A stretch of DNA of 64,000 bases from Rossellomorea vietnamensis (GCF_008180415.1 NZ_VTEI01000001.1:228829-292828), one strand, 5' to 3'; positions 28,316-38,227 are shown, counted from the first letter of the stretch. Translations and numbers: made by a program. Notes: generated by a model from the letters alone, not told the origin.

Positions 28316-28630
28316 TTAAGCATGTTTGTTCAGTAATTCAGCAAGAGCTTCTTTAGGCTGGAAGCCGATGACTTTGTCAACTACTTCTCCATCTTTAAGA
28401 ACAACTAGTGTCGGGATACTCATAACACCATAGTTTCCTGCAGTTTCTTGGTTTTCGTCAACGTCAACTTTGACGATTTTCACTTTATCGCCCATTTCGG
28501 AGTCAAGCTCTTCCAGAACTGGTGCAATCATTTTACAAGGTCCGCACCAAGGCGCCCAGAAATCAGCAAGTACTAAACCTGAACTTACTTCATTTTTGAA
28601 ATTTTGATCTGTTGCATTTGTGATAGCCAT
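28316..28630 (-). CDS. trxA: Thioredoxin
   Basis: General cytosolic disulfide reductase; 104 aa. The active site WCGPC (C29, C32) is intact, preceded by LADFWAP and followed by the conserved cis-Pro segment [16 protein letters not shown] start with GGAGGCG eight nt upstream. Monocistronic, with its own terminator; it lies next to uvrC as in B. subtilis. Confidence 0.97.
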   Translation of the reverse strand: MAITNATDQNFKNEVSSGLVLADFWAPWCGPCKMIAPVLEELDSEMGDKVKIVKVDVDENQETAGNYGVMSIPTLVVLKDGEVVDKVIGFQPKEALAELLNKHA

Positions 28631-29028
28631 TTATATTCGCCTCCAATTATGTTTAAAAGTTAACGTCAGTATATCATCGTTCTATTGATGATGCTATAAA
28701 TATGCTCGCAGGTAATTTACCCTGTTTTGCCTTGTTTATTCATGGATGGCTCCCTGGACTCGAGGGTAACGGAAACGAGGATTTTCTCCTTTGCCTTATT
28801 TGGTAAAAGCATATCTTTTATAAATGCTTTCCCGGTATAACCGCCAGACCTGCGTCTGCCGCGAAGACCGTCACCGTAATAGGGTATTAGACACGCTGGG
28901 ATAAAAAACACTCACCCTGAAAAGAACAGATAAGACTACTATGGTACCTAAAAACAGAAAATTAGTTCTTACCATATAAAGTGGAATGCCTGATTCTAAA
29001 CCCTTTGGGGATCAGTTCCGCCACTGCC
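28631..29028. other. Spacer between cydC and trxA, gene-free
   Basis: 398 bp with no credible frame. The trxA promoter must be in the first 100 bp; TATACT at about 28669-28674 (minus strand) is a candidate -10 without a good -35. No hairpin terminator for cydC could be identified next to its stop codon. Confidence 0.4.
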
Positions 29029-30744
29029 TTATCCAAATACACTTCTTTCAATCTCTTTCATAGCAAAGAAGTACCCTTGCTTTGCCATCAATTCATCAAA
29101 TGTTCCTGTTTCAACTACCTGTCCTTTTTCCATCACGATAATTTGATCCATTTTCTCCAGTCCCGTTAAGCGGTGGCTGACCAGCACAAGTGTATTATCC
29201 GCTGCTTGTTCAAAAAGCTCTTCATAAATAGTCTTCTCTGTCAGCACATCAATTGAAGATGTAGGTTCGTCCAATATCCATAGACGCCCTCCCTTTAACA
29301 TGGCACGGGCGATGGCAAGCCGCTGTTTTTCCCCGCCTGACAAATTCTCTCCACGTTCGAGAACTTCGCTGTCAAGATTAAAATGAGCTAACTGGACTTT
29401 TTCAAGGACTTTCATTAGTTCTTCATCTGTTTTATCAGCTCGTGCCAAATCAAGATTTTCCCGGATAGTTCCATAGAAGAAATGGTTATCCTGCAATACC
29501 ACGTTAGATTTCGACCAGAGATCGTGCTCATCCACATGATTAAGCGGATGGTTTCCAATCCTAATCTCTCCTTCGGCAGCTTGAAGCACTTTAAGCAGCA
29601 TCATCAACACCGTTGATTTACCAGATCCACTGGGGCCGACAATAGCCGTTTTTGAACCCTCCGGCAACTGAAAGCTCACCTCATTCAATGCCCTGCGGCT
29701 TTCTCCTTCGAAGTGGTAAGACAATTCCTGGAATTCCACAGATAAAGATTGAGATTCCGGCAGCCTCGCGATTGGGGCAGAGGGTAAAACCGGCTCTTCC
29801 TTTACTACAGAATACAAACGCCGAGAGGCTGCGCGGCTCTCTTCCAAATGGCCGGGCAGTGCTGCCATCGGAGCGGAATTTTCAAATACAGTCAAAGAGA
29901 CCATGACAAGCATTGCCAAAAAAACGCCTTCAAGCTGGCCTTGTGTCACGAAGTACGCACCGAGTGCCAGGACAGCCCATGACACCATAAGAGATACTGC
30001 TGAATTTACAGATTGATTGAACATTAGTTGAACAGTTTCGCGTTCTTGATCTTCGATATATTTTTGGGAGGAATCTTTCAGCATTTCTTCTTTTTCCTCT
30101 AAACGCTGATACAATTTCAGTTCCCGGAATCCATATAAAATCTCTGTCGCTTCTGTAGATAGGCTGCCTCTCCGCTCACGCAAACGATAATCCAGCCTGC
30201 GCTTTCTGTAGGCAAAAATTGCAGGCACAACCAGCGATGTCAGTATAAGCCCCACAATCAATACCAAAGCAATGTATACAGAGAAAAACATCATGAAGAC
30301 AACCGTGCTTAAAAACACGATGACCAGGACAATGGGAGGGTAATACACACGCAGGAAAAAGTTTTGCAGTCTCTCTACATCCCCTACAATCCTCGATAGC
30401 AAATCTCCGCTCCGATATTTTTGATAAATGCCGGGTGCCAGGGGTTCAAGCCTTTTGAAGAAATCAACTCTCAGGTTGCTTAGAATCGAAAAAGTGGCCC
30501 GATGGGAGTATAAGCGTTCCCCATACCGGCTGCCAGCACGCGCCAGCCCAAAAAGCTTCAATAAAGCAATCATGACAGTTAACGCATACAGAGGCGGAAC
30601 GAAAGCGGCCTTGGAAATCAAGTATCCGCTGGAAGCAAAAAGGCCCACCGCTGTAATACCGGCTAAAACCCCGAATAAAATCGAAAGCAAGATATCTTTT
30701 CTTTCACGGCCAACTTCCTTCATAACAAGCATCAGATCTTTCAT
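29029..30744 (-). CDS. cydC: CydC-like subunit of the CydDC ABC exporter
   Basis: One half of the heterodimeric ABC exporter needed for assembly of cytochrome bd oxidase; it moves thiols/haem-related cargo across the membrane. 571 aa: six-helix membrane domain with ASSGYLISKAAFVPPLY, the CydC-type RYGERLYSHRATFSILSNLR region and an ATPase domain with Walker A GPSGSGKST and signature LSGGEKQR before the Walker B LWILDEPTS. Its ATG overlaps the cydD stop by 4 nt. Named by E. coli convention; B. subtilis names the two genes in the opposite sense. No cydA or cydB is present in the window. Confidence 0.85.
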   Translation of the reverse strand: MKDLMLVMKEVGRERKDILLSILFGVLAGITAVGLFASSGYLISKAAFVPPLYALTVMIALLKLFGLARAGSRYGERLYSHRATFSILSNLRVDFFKRLEPLAPGIYQKYRSGDLLSRIVGDVERLQNFFLRVYYPPIVLVIVFLSTVVFMMFFSVYIALVLIVGLILTSLVVPAIFAYRKRRLDYRLRERRGSLSTEATEILYGFRELKLYQRLEEKEEMLKDSSQKYIEDQERETVQLMFNQSVNSAVSLMVSWAVLALGAYFVTQGQLEGVFLAMLVMVSLTVFENSAPMAALPGHLEESRAASRRLYSVVKEEPVLPSAPIARLPESQSLSVEFQELSYHFEGESRRALNEVSFQLPEGSKTAIVGPSGSGKSTVLMMLLKVLQAAEGEIRIGNHPLNHVDEHDLWSKSNVVLQDNHFFYGTIRENLDLARADKTDEELMKVLEKVQLAHFNLDSEVLERGENLSGGEKQRLAIARAMLKGGRLWILDEPTSSIDVLTEKTIYEELFEQAADNTLVLVSHRLTGLEKMDQIIVMEKGQVVETGTFDELMAKQGYFFAMKEIERSVFG

Positions 30745-32471
30745 CCCGCATCCCCCCTTTGCTGAACTGACACCATGCTGCGATATTCCAGAACTTTTTC
30801 AATCAGTTCTTCATGTGTGCCGCTCCCTATTAACTCTCCATTTTCCATGAACAGAATCAAATCAGCATCTTTGATGGTATGCAGTCTATGCGCTACGGTG
30901 ATGACCGTCGCCCTCTCTGAAAGCTCTTCGATCGATTCCTGTAATATTCGTTCTGTTTTTAAATCAAGCCCTGTCGTCGGCTCATCAAATAAGATGACGG
31001 CAGGGTCCTTCAAAAATGCCCGCGCAATGGCTAGACGCTGCTTCTCTCCTCCCGATAAGCCTCGGCCGCCTTCACCTACCCGGGTATCATAACCCTGATC
31101 AAGCGCCTCAGCCATCTCTGACAACCCAGCTTTTTCAGCAGCTTTTACAATTTCCTGCCGACTTGAGTCTCTTTTCGCTCCAATCGCAATGTTTTCTGCG
31201 ATAGTACCTGAAAATACATAAGGTCTTTGGGAAATATAACTGATTTCATTTAACCAGGATTCTTCCGTATAGGTTGAAAGAGGCTGCTGATTAATTTCAA
31301 TCTGTCCCTTGGAGGGAGCTGCAAGTCCGGCAAGCAAGTGAAGAAGAGTTGACTTTCCTGAACCTGTGCGCCCGACTACCGCTGTTTTTGTATAGGGTTT
31401 TATATCGGCAGAAAAGCCTTTTAATTGGAATCCCCCATCTTCATATTTGAACCCAACATCCTTCATGCTGATCAAAGGAGGAGCTGAAACCGACAGTTCC
31501 TTCTCTCCCCATTTGACAGGGAGATCCGATCTATCGAGCTCCTCCTTTATTTTGTTTGCAGCACCGAGACTGCCTCTGCCTGTGTGAAAGGCACTGCCAA
31601 GTTCTTTGATCGCTGCATAAAACTCCGGTGCCAGCACCAGTAAAAAGAATGCAGTGAAGAATTCCACACTTTCAAAAACAACAAGCCGAAGTCCCAGTTC
31701 AAGGGCAATCAATCCAATCCCGAGCATGGAAATATACTCAAGCATCAAGGAAGAAATAAAGGCTACCTTCAGTACATCCATCGTCGCATCCCTGAAACCG
31801 TGACTGCTTTCTCGAATGGCCTCTTTTTGATTTGCAGACTGTCCGAATAATTTCAAGGTCGTTAAGCCTTGAAGAGTATCAAGAAACTTCCCTGAAAAGG
31901 CCGACATTTTATCCAATTGCTCTTCTGATTTTTTCTGCGTTTTCATTCCGATTATGATAAAAAACAAAGGAATGAATGGGGCAGTAATCATCATCAGCAG
32001 CCCTGTTGAAATATGCTGAGTGAATGCAGCAGCTAGGATCATGAGCGGAATAATCGAAGTCTGGATAACCTGGGGAATGTAACGGCTGAAATAGCTGTCA
32101 ATCTCGTCAACCGCATCCAGCATGACGCTCACCTTTCGACCGGACTGGCCTTGAAGAGAAGCCTGCAGAGGGTTTTTAGTGAATTTAGCCAGCAGCCTTT
32201 GCCGAAAGCTGTCTTTTACCTTAGAAGCCATCCTTGCACCTGCTCGTCCACTGCCAAAGTTCAGCAAGACCCTGACCAGCAGGACAAGCGCTAGCCAGCC
32301 CAGAAAAGGAACAACATCAGCGAAGGGTTGTCCTTGAAGGAACACCCGGTCAACCACAGTCACAATTAAATATGCCTGAGTTATGATACTTAACCCTGTA
32401 AGGGTTGCTATTATTCCTAAGTATATTAATGTTCCTCTATGATGTTTCAAAAATGGGTTTAGTATATTCAT
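30741..32471 (-). CDS. cydD: CydD-like subunit of the CydDC ABC exporter
   Basis: Partner half-transporter, 576 aa. N-terminal membrane domain (six hydrophobic segments; VVDRVFLQGQ and the long PLMILAAAFTQHISTGLLMM helix region), then the ATPase domain with Walker A GRTGSGKST, signature LSGGEKQR and Walker B VILFDEPTTGLD. Start ATG at 32471 with AGGAGA upstream. First gene of the pair and separated by 48 nt from a perfect Rex-type operator, so expression should rise when NADH builds up under low oxygen (inference from Rex biology). In B. subtilis this pair follows cydAB; here it stands alone between trxA and etfA. Confidence 0.85.
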   Translation of the reverse strand: MNILNPFLKHHRGTLIYLGIIATLTGLSIITQAYLIVTVVDRVFLQGQPFADVVPFLGWLALVLLVRVLLNFGSGRAGARMASKVKDSFRQRLLAKFTKNPLQASLQGQSGRKVSVMLDAVDEIDSYFSRYIPQVIQTSIIPLMILAAAFTQHISTGLLMMITAPFIPLFFIIIGMKTQKKSEEQLDKMSAFSGKFLDTLQGLTTLKLFGQSANQKEAIRESSHGFRDATMDVLKVAFISSLMLEYISMLGIGLIALELGLRLVVFESVEFFTAFFLLVLAPEFYAAIKELGSAFHTGRGSLGAANKIKEELDRSDLPVKWGEKELSVSAPPLISMKDVGFKYEDGGFQLKGFSADIKPYTKTAVVGRTGSGKSTLLHLLAGLAAPSKGQIEINQQPLSTYTEESWLNEISYISQRPYVFSGTIAENIAIGAKRDSSRQEIVKAAEKAGLSEMAEALDQGYDTRVGEGGRGLSGGEKQRLAIARAFLKDPAVILFDEPTTGLDLKTERILQESIEELSERATVITVAHRLHTIKDADLILFMENGELIGSGTHEELIEKVLEYRSMVSVQQRGDAG

Positions 32472-32518
32472 TTTTAAAAAATCTCCTATCTTAAAAAGAA
32501 AAATCTGCTTAGAATGTT

Positions 32519-32536
32519 TGTGAATATATTCACAAT
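32519..32536. promoter_or_regulatory. Rex operator upstream of cydDC
   Basis: TTGTGAATATATTCACAA is a perfect 18-bp inverted repeat matching the Rex consensus TTGTGAA-N4-TTCACAA. It lies 48 nt before the cydD start. The redox repressor Rex controls cydABCD in B. subtilis. Confidence 0.88.
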
Positions 32537-32856
32537 TTTATAATGTCATTATACATAATTATCAGGAGAAATTCATCTGAGAGGGTTTGAGCGACTAGAT
32601 TCTTCGCTATGTACCTTTTAATATTGGATGTATTGTTTGTCTTCATTGAACAATGCCAGCTTGCTCTTATTGCCAGTCATTATCTCGGCCCTTCCTCTTC
32701 CTTAATGGGCAGTATACTTCCTAAAATAATATATAAAACCAGAATTTTTTTCCACGTCGCTTAAGTCTGTCTTTGAGCCACCCATTCTTATAAACCAGTA
32801 CAGTGCTCTACTCCTCTCTATTCCTCTAAAGAACAAGAGAGAAACCATTGAAACAC
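32537..32856. other. Spacer between etfA and cydD, gene-free
   Basis: About 320 bp with no credible frame. A TATAAT (minus strand, about 32550-32555) next to the Rex site may be the cydD -10, but no clear -35 pairs with it. Confidence 0.4.
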
Positions 32857-32892
32857 ACAAAAAAGCACCCGTCACTTTCACGGATGCTTTCT
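32857..32892 (-). terminator. Terminator of the fadR-fadB-etfBA operon
   Basis: Minus strand AAAGCATCCGT / ACGGGTGCTTT stem with a 7-nt loop, then TTTTTT; 60 nt past the etfA stop. Confidence 0.88.
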
Positions 32893-32951
32893 CTAAATTT
32901 AATTAAAATCATTCATCAAATGAATTTCCAAGTCAGCTTACAGACTGCTGA

Positions 32952-33932
32952 TTAAGAAGAAGAAACTTTTAATTTCTTGAATTCTTCTGTCAACATCGGC
33001 ACCACTTCAAACAAGTCTCCCACAATTCCGTAGTCTGCTACATTGAAGATGCTTGCTTCAGGATCTTTGTTGATGGCAACAATCACTTTGGAGTTGGACA
33101 TACCGGCCAAATGCTGAATGGCACCTGAGATACCGCAGGCAATATATAAGTCAGGAGTAACAACCTTACCCGTTTGCCCAATTTGCAGGGAGTAGTCGCA
33201 ATAGTCCGCATCACATGCACCACGAGAAGCTCCAACAGCTCCGCCTAATACATCGGCAAGCTCTTTCAGCGGACCGAAACCATCTGTACTTTTCACCCCG
33301 CGCCCTCCTGCGATGACGACTTTAGCTTCAGAAAGATCTACACCATCCGTTGCTTTTCGGACAACATCTTTGATAATTGCACGAAGGTCCTTGATTTCCA
33401 CAGAAACAGAACTTACATCTCCGCTTCTGGATTCATCTTTTTCAAGTGGATCAATATTGTTCGGGCGGATTGTCGCGAAAATCAATCCGTCTGTCACAAT
33501 TTTCTTTTCAAATGCTTTACCGGAATAAATCGGGCGTGTGAATACTAGGTTTCCGCCTGCCTCTTCAAGAGAAGTGGCATCGGAAATCAGTCCTGATCCT
33601 AATTTGCTCGCAATCTTAGGAGCAAGATCTTTTCCAAGGGCTGTGTGGCCAAAAATGATTCCCTCTGGGCTTTCCTGATCAAGGACAGCCATCAATGCTT
33701 GAGAATAACCATCGGAAGTGTACTGCTCCAGCTTTGCATCCTCAACCACGATTACGCGGTCAGCTCCATATTGAATTAGTTCATTTCCTAAAGCGCTTAC
33801 AGAACTGCCCAATAAAACTCCAACTACTTCTCCTCCCTCAGCAATTGTCTTACCCGCAGCAATTGCTTCGAAAGAAACGTTTCTCAATGCGTTGTCACGT
33901 GCTTCTCCAAGTACCAATACTTTTCTTGCCAT
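32952..33932 (-). CDS. etfA: Electron transfer flavoprotein alpha subunit
   Basis: Binds FAD and with EtfB passes electrons from acyl-CoA dehydrogenases to the respiratory chain; 326 aa. N-terminal nucleotide-fold domain (KVLVLGEARDNALRNVSFEA) and the C-terminal FAD domain with VVIAGGRGVKSTDGF, GASRGACDADYC and IACGISGAIQHLAGM. ATG start with AGGAGGTAA upstream. It follows etfB by 94 nt and closes the fadR-fadB-etfB-etfA operon. Confidence 0.96.
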   Translation of the reverse strand: MARKVLVLGEARDNALRNVSFEAIAAGKTIAEGGEVVGVLLGSSVSALGNELIQYGADRVIVVEDAKLEQYTSDGYSQALMAVLDQESPEGIIFGHTALGKDLAPKIASKLGSGLISDATSLEEAGGNLVFTRPIYSGKAFEKKIVTDGLIFATIRPNNIDPLEKDESRSGDVSSVSVEIKDLRAIIKDVVRKATDGVDLSEAKVVIAGGRGVKSTDGFGPLKELADVLGGAVGASRGACDADYCDYSLQIGQTGKVVTPDLYIACGISGAIQHLAGMSNSKVIVAINKDPEASIFNVADYGIVGDLFEVVPMLTEEFKKLKVSSS

Positions 33933-34026
33933 GTTCGATTACCTCCTGAGTGAATGATCTGTTGATTGTATATAAGGATCGTTCGCTAATGCTGCTTTTA
34001 GCAGATCAGCGGCTTCTTCCCTTGTA

Positions 34027-34800
34027 TTAAACGACTTTGGCTTGCGTGTGAAGCAGACCGACCAGTTCTTTTACTTGGTCTTCAAGCTCACCTTCAAGAA
34101 TTTTGCCCGCTTCCTTCTCAGGCGGCAGGAAGATTTCAATCGTTTTTGTCTTTGCCTCAACATCTTCTTCTTCAAGATCTAAATCATCGATTTCAATTTC
34201 ATCCAATGGTTTCTTCTTTGCTTTCATGATACCAGGCAAAGAAGGGTATCTCGGTTCATTCAGCCCCTGCTGTGCTGTTACGAGTAAAGGAAGAGATGTT
34301 TCGATTGTTTCGGAATCGCCTTCTACATCGCGGACAACCGTTACAGTTCCTCCGCTGATTTCAAGGCTTGTGATAGTGGTTACATAAGGGATATCCAGTT
34401 GTTCCGCTACTCGTGGTCCAACCTGGCCTGATCCGCCATCAATGGCAACGTTTCCTGCAAGGATTAAATCTGCTTCCTTGTCTTTTAAGTATTCGGCAAG
34501 GATTTTGGCTGTAGTGAATTGATCGCCGTTTTCCACATCATCTTCTGTGTTGATGAGTACCGCTTTATCAGCCCCCATTGCCAGAGCAGTGCGAAGCTGT
34601 TTTTCACCTTCTTCGCCGCCGACAGTGACAACTGTGATTTCTCCGCCGTGCTCGTCACGGACCTGGATTGCTTCCTCTATCGCATATTCATCGTAAGGAT
34701 TGATGATGAATTCTGCACCATCTTCACTGATTTGGCCATTTGAAATACTGATTTTTTCTTCAGTATCGAAAGTTCTTTTCATTAATACGTAAATGTTCAT
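34027..34800 (-). CDS. etfB: Electron transfer flavoprotein beta subunit
   Basis: AMP-binding partner of EtfA in beta-oxidation electron transfer; 257 aa. Family signature: NIYVLMKRTFDTEEKI at the start, NPYDEYAIEEAIQVRDEHGG, DLILAGNVAIDGGSGQVGPR and LGLV-type C-terminal region. ATG start. It lies 106 nt after fadB in the same operon as etfA and should be repressed by FadR through the upstream operator. Confidence 0.95.
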   Translation of the reverse strand: MNIYVLMKRTFDTEEKISISNGQISEDGAEFIINPYDEYAIEEAIQVRDEHGGEITVVTVGGEEGEKQLRTALAMGADKAVLINTEDDVENGDQFTTAKILAEYLKDKEADLILAGNVAIDGGSGQVGPRVAEQLDIPYVTTITSLEISGGTVTVVRDVEGDSETIETSLPLLVTAQQGLNEPRYPSLPGIMKAKKKPLDEIEIDDLDLEEEDVEAKTKTIEIFLPPEKEAGKILEGELEDQVKELVGLLHTQAKVV

Positions 34801-34906
34801 TTCTAGTTCCCTCCTAAAATTTCAAACTTTCAATCGGTTAAAAAGATTGAGAATATTTAAAGTAAAAATTTTTACCTGTGATTCAAGGAAGAGCCGGGAG
34901 CCCGGC

Positions 34907-35680
34907 TTATCTGCCCTTGAATTCAGGTGTACGCTTTTCAATGAATGCCTTGATGCCTTCCTGGCCATCCTCGGAAACGAATACATCTCCGAATAATTCC
35001 GCTTCCCGTCTGACTCCCTCATAAAAGCGTTCATGTTTGGAAAAGCTTAGAAGTTCCAAAGCAGCTTTCATTGCCACAGGGCTCTTCTTCGCAATCCTGA
35101 ACGCCATTTCTTTCGCATGCTGAAGGACCTCATCATCCGGGTATGCTCTATTGGCCAATCCCCATTGAACCGCTTCCTTCCCGGAAATTGGTTCACTTGT
35201 GAGCAGCATTTCGGCCGCTTTCGCAGATCCGACAAACTTAGCAAGGCGCTGAGACCCGGCAAATCCAGGAACAAGCCCTAACTGCAGCTCCGGAAGCCCC
35301 AATTTTGCATTTTCGCCGACAAGGCGGATATGGCAGCCCATCGCAAGTTCAAGGCCCCCTCCCAATGCAGCTCCATGAATGGCTGCAATGATTGGTTTAG
35401 GGAAATTTTCCATGCGTTCAAAAAGGTCCTGCCCTCTTTTGGAAAGCTTCGAGAAATCCTCTCCGCTTTCTACTTTGGTGAACTCTTTAATATCTGCTCC
35501 TGCAGAAAAGAATCTGCCTTCACCATGCAGCAGGATGACTCGTGCTTCTTCATTCTTCTCCAGCTCATCCATCAGTTCGTCCAGTTCGATAATTAAGTCA
35601 CTGGCAAGAGCATTTGCAGGAGGACGCTGAATAGTAACGAACGCTGCCTGATTTTCAATCTTGAAACTTAGATACTGCAT
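34907..35680 (-). CDS. fadB: Enoyl-CoA hydratase (FadB/YsiB)
   Basis: Crotonase-family enzyme hydrating trans-2-enoyl-CoA in fatty-acid beta-oxidation; 257 aa. The oxyanion-hole segments are HGEGRFFSAGADIKEF and AAIHGAALGGGLELAMGCH, with the catalytic Glu in LPELQLGLVPGFAGSQRLAK. ATG start. It follows fadR by 26 nt and precedes etfB. B. subtilis FadB (YsiB) occupies the same place and is a FadR target. Confidence 0.94.
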   Translation of the reverse strand: MQYLSFKIENQAAFVTIQRPPANALASDLIIELDELMDELEKNEEARVILLHGEGRFFSAGADIKEFTKVESGEDFSKLSKRGQDLFERMENFPKPIIAAIHGAALGGGLELAMGCHIRLVGENAKLGLPELQLGLVPGFAGSQRLAKFVGSAKAAEMLLTSEPISGKEAVQWGLANRAYPDDEVLQHAKEMAFRIAKKSPVAMKAALELLSFSKHERFYEGVRREAELFGDVFVSEDGQEGIKAFIEKRTPEFKGR

Positions 35681-35706
35681 CTAGTCTTCCTCCCTTACAC
35701 AATACT

Positions 35707-36294
35707 TCAGTTCCTTGAACCGCAGCCGTTCAGCAGCAGTTTATGTATCGCAGGAACTTGTGCTGCCAGGTCATATTTTTGTTCATTCATGACCCAATTG
35801 GTAAGCATTTCATCGATAGTGCCGAAAATCATCTGTCGTGCAAGGCGGATATCGAGATCTTTCGAAAATTCCCCTGACTCGATTCCTTCTATCAAAATCT
35901 TGTCTATGACGATCAGGTAGCCTTTAAGGACCTCATTGATTTTCAATCGAATGTCCTTATTGGACTGCCTAAGCTCCAGCTGGGTGACGATTGCCAGATG
36001 GTGATCTTCCGACAAAATCTTACAATGATTTTCAATCATCACTAATAACTTCTCCGCTGCTGTTCGTTTTCCTGCTATAACTTCTTCAATTTTTTCGACA
36101 AACATTCCCATCTTTTCACGAAAAAGTGAAATCAGGATATCTTCTTTATTTTTGAAGTAAAGATATATGGTCCCATCCGCAACCCCGGCCTGTTTCGCTA
36201 TCCTTGAAACCTGGGCCTGGTGGTATCCATTTTCAGCAATCACTATTACAGCGGCATCAATAATTTGTTTATACTTCGGTTTGTCTCTTTTCAT
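35707..36294 (-). CDS. fadR: Fatty-acid degradation repressor FadR (TetR family)
   Basis: TetR-type repressor, 195 aa, that in B. subtilis blocks fatty-acid degradation genes and is released by long-chain acyl-CoA. N-terminal helix-turn-helix: AENGYHQAQVSRIAKQAGVA then DGTIYLYFKNKEDIL. C-terminal ligand domain without enzymatic motifs. ATG start; an ATG one codon upstream of a second possible start is used. First gene of the operon, and its own promoter carries a perfect FadR box at 36320-36337, so it is autoregulated. Confidence 0.94.
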   Translation of the reverse strand: MKRDKPKYKQIIDAAVIVIAENGYHQAQVSRIAKQAGVADGTIYLYFKNKEDILISLFREKMGMFVEKIEEVIAGKRTAAEKLLVMIENHCKILSEDHHLAIVTQLELRQSNKDIRLKINEVLKGYLIVIDKILIEGIESGEFSKDLDIRLARQMIFGTIDEMLTNWVMNEQKYDLAAQVPAIHKLLLNGCGSRN

Positions 36295-36319
36295 ATCATG
36301 CCCTGCCTCTAAGAAATAA

Positions 36320-36337
36320 TGAATGACTATTCATTCA
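36320..36337. promoter_or_regulatory. FadR operator of fadR-fadB-etfBA
   Basis: TGAATGACTATTCATTCA fits the B. subtilis FadR consensus (TGAATGAMTANTCATTCA) at every position. It begins 7 nt downstream of the predicted -10 and thus covers the transcription start. Confidence 0.9.
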
Positions 36338-36344
36338 TAAATTC

Positions 36345-36373
36345 ATCATAAAATGTGAGAGAAAAAAAGTCAA
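36345..36373 (-). promoter_or_regulatory. Predicted sigma-A promoter of the fadR operon
   Basis: Minus strand TTGACT, 17-bp spacer, TATGAT, with the FadR box immediately after it. Confidence 0.8.
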
Positions 36374-36481
36374 GAAGAATATCCTTGTCCACATCTCTTT
36401 CAAAAAGAAAGGCCTGGTGGCCGCCTCAATGTTTTTGCCATAACCTATTCTAGTATGAAGTTGTGTATTCTCCAAATAAAA

Positions 36482-38179
36482 TTAACCGAGTTTTTCATCA
36501 TTCTCTTTTAATTTGTTTTTTTCCTCATCGACCAAGGCCCTTCGCAGGATTTTCCCTACAGCCGTTTTCGGAAGTTCATCCCGGAATTCATATATTCTTG
36601 GTACTTTGTAAGCAGCAAGATGCTTCCTTGCAAATGAATCCAGATCTTCCTCCGCCAGTTTGGAATTCTCCTTAAGAACAATATATGCCTTTACGGTTTC
36701 ACCTCGGTAAGGATCGGGAATCCCGGCCGCGACAACCTCTTGGACATCCGGGTGTTCATAGAGCACTTCTTCGATTTCCCGCGGATAGATGTTGAAGCCT
36801 CCGGCAATGATCATATCTTTCTTCCGGTCCACTACGAAGAAATAACCTCTTTCATCCATATATCCCAGGTCACCCGTAAGCAGCCATCCATCTTTCAGAG
36901 TCATTTCTGTTTCTTCCGGTCGGTTCCAATAGCCTTTCATCACTTGTGGACCTTTGACACAAATTTCACCGATTTCATTCGGCGGAAGCTTTTCGCCGGT
37001 CTCCATTGAAAAAACAGCTGCATCTGTATCGGGCCAAGGTATGCCTATGCTTCCTTTCACCCTTTCCCTGTTCCACAGGAAGTTGGAGTGAGTGACAGGC
37101 GACGATTCAGTCAGGCCGTAGCCTTCCACTAATTTTCCGCCGGTTACTTCTTCAAATTTCTGCTGTACTTCTACCGGAAGAGGAGCAGAACCGCTTATAC
37201 AGGAGTCAATGGAAGATAAGTCGTATTTCTTCAGATCTGGATGGTTTAATAACCCAATATAAATGGTCGGTGCACCAGGAAACAAAGTAGGCTTTTGCTT
37301 CTGGATCGTTTTCAGCGTGGTTTTTGCATCAAATTTAGGAAGCAGCACCATTTTATAACCCTGCATGACAGAAAGGATCATGACGGTGGTCATACCATAC
37401 ACATGAAAGAATGGGAGAATGCCGAGAATAATTTCTTCTCCTTTTTTACACTTATAAAGCCAGGTGTCACACATCATGGCATTGGAAACAAGATTTTTAT
37501 GAGTCAGCATGACTCCTTTGGGAAATCCAGTTGTTCCTCCCGTATATTGAAGCAAAGCCAGGTCTTCTTCAAAATCAAACGGTATATCAATAGGAGTGCC
37601 ATCCGCCGTTTTCATGATATCTGTAAAAAGATGATTCTTCTCAGATGGCTCTACCTTCACGACAATGTTATACTGCTTCTTTTGAATAAAAGGATAAATT
37701 AAATTCTTAGGAAACGGGAGATATTCTTTGATAGCGGTTACAATTACATGCTGCAAAGAAGTCTCTTTCATTACTTTTGTCACCTTTGGAAAAAGGATAT
37801 CCATTGTAAGGATGACTTTAGCACCTGAATCTTTCATCTGATACTCGATTTCCCTCTCCATATAGAGCGGATTAGTTTGAACGACGACTCCGCCTGCGTA
37901 GAGGACTCCATAATAGCCAATGACTGACTGCGGGGTGTTCGGCAGCATGATCGCCACCCGGTCCCCTTTTTCAACTCCCAGAGTTCTGAGATAATTGGCA
38001 AACTTCAATGCGGAATTATAAAGTTCTCGGTAATTGATTTCCTTTCCCATGAAGTGGATAGCGGACTTGTCGGGATATAGTTCTGCTGCTTTCGTCAGAT
38101 AGTCCTGCAGCGGCTTAGGTGTATAATCCAGTTCTTTCTTGATTTCTTCCGGATATAATTCCAGCCATGGTTTTTCCAT
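36482..38179 (-). CDS. lcfA: Long-chain fatty-acid-CoA ligase
   Basis: Activates long-chain fatty acids to acyl-CoA with ATP, the entry to beta-oxidation; 565 aa. AMP-binding signature LQYTGGTTGFPKG, the later EGYGLTESSP, the TGDLG hinge-side motif and the C-terminal LPKTAVGKILRRAL with the catalytic Lys. ATG start. It stands upstream of fadR with its own consensus promoter. The order lcfA, fadR, fadB, etfB, etfA is that of B. subtilis, where lcfA is also a FadR target; I see no FadR box directly before lcfA here. Confidence 0.95.
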   Translation of the reverse strand: MEKPWLELYPEEIKKELDYTPKPLQDYLTKAAELYPDKSAIHFMGKEINYRELYNSALKFANYLRTLGVEKGDRVAIMLPNTPQSVIGYYGVLYAGGVVVQTNPLYMEREIEYQMKDSGAKVILTMDILFPKVTKVMKETSLQHVIVTAIKEYLPFPKNLIYPFIQKKQYNIVVKVEPSEKNHLFTDIMKTADGTPIDIPFDFEEDLALLQYTGGTTGFPKGVMLTHKNLVSNAMMCDTWLYKCKKGEEIILGILPFFHVYGMTTVMILSVMQGYKMVLLPKFDAKTTLKTIQKQKPTLFPGAPTIYIGLLNHPDLKKYDLSSIDSCISGSAPLPVEVQQKFEEVTGGKLVEGYGLTESSPVTHSNFLWNRERVKGSIGIPWPDTDAAVFSMETGEKLPPNEIGEICVKGPQVMKGYWNRPEETEMTLKDGWLLTGDLGYMDERGYFFVVDRKKDMIIAGGFNIYPREIEEVLYEHPDVQEVVAAGIPDPYRGETVKAYIVLKENSKLAEEDLDSFARKHLAAYKVPRIYEFRDELPKTAVGKILRRALVDEEKNKLKENDEKLG

Positions 38180-38227
38180 ATTGTTTCACCCCTTTTAAAT
38201 TTTTAGAAAATTTTAATTCTTTATGCT

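Noticed and set aside
28717..28911. Minus-strand frame between cydC and trxA
   Set aside because: No ribosome-binding site, no recognised domain, and atypical composition; treated as spacer.
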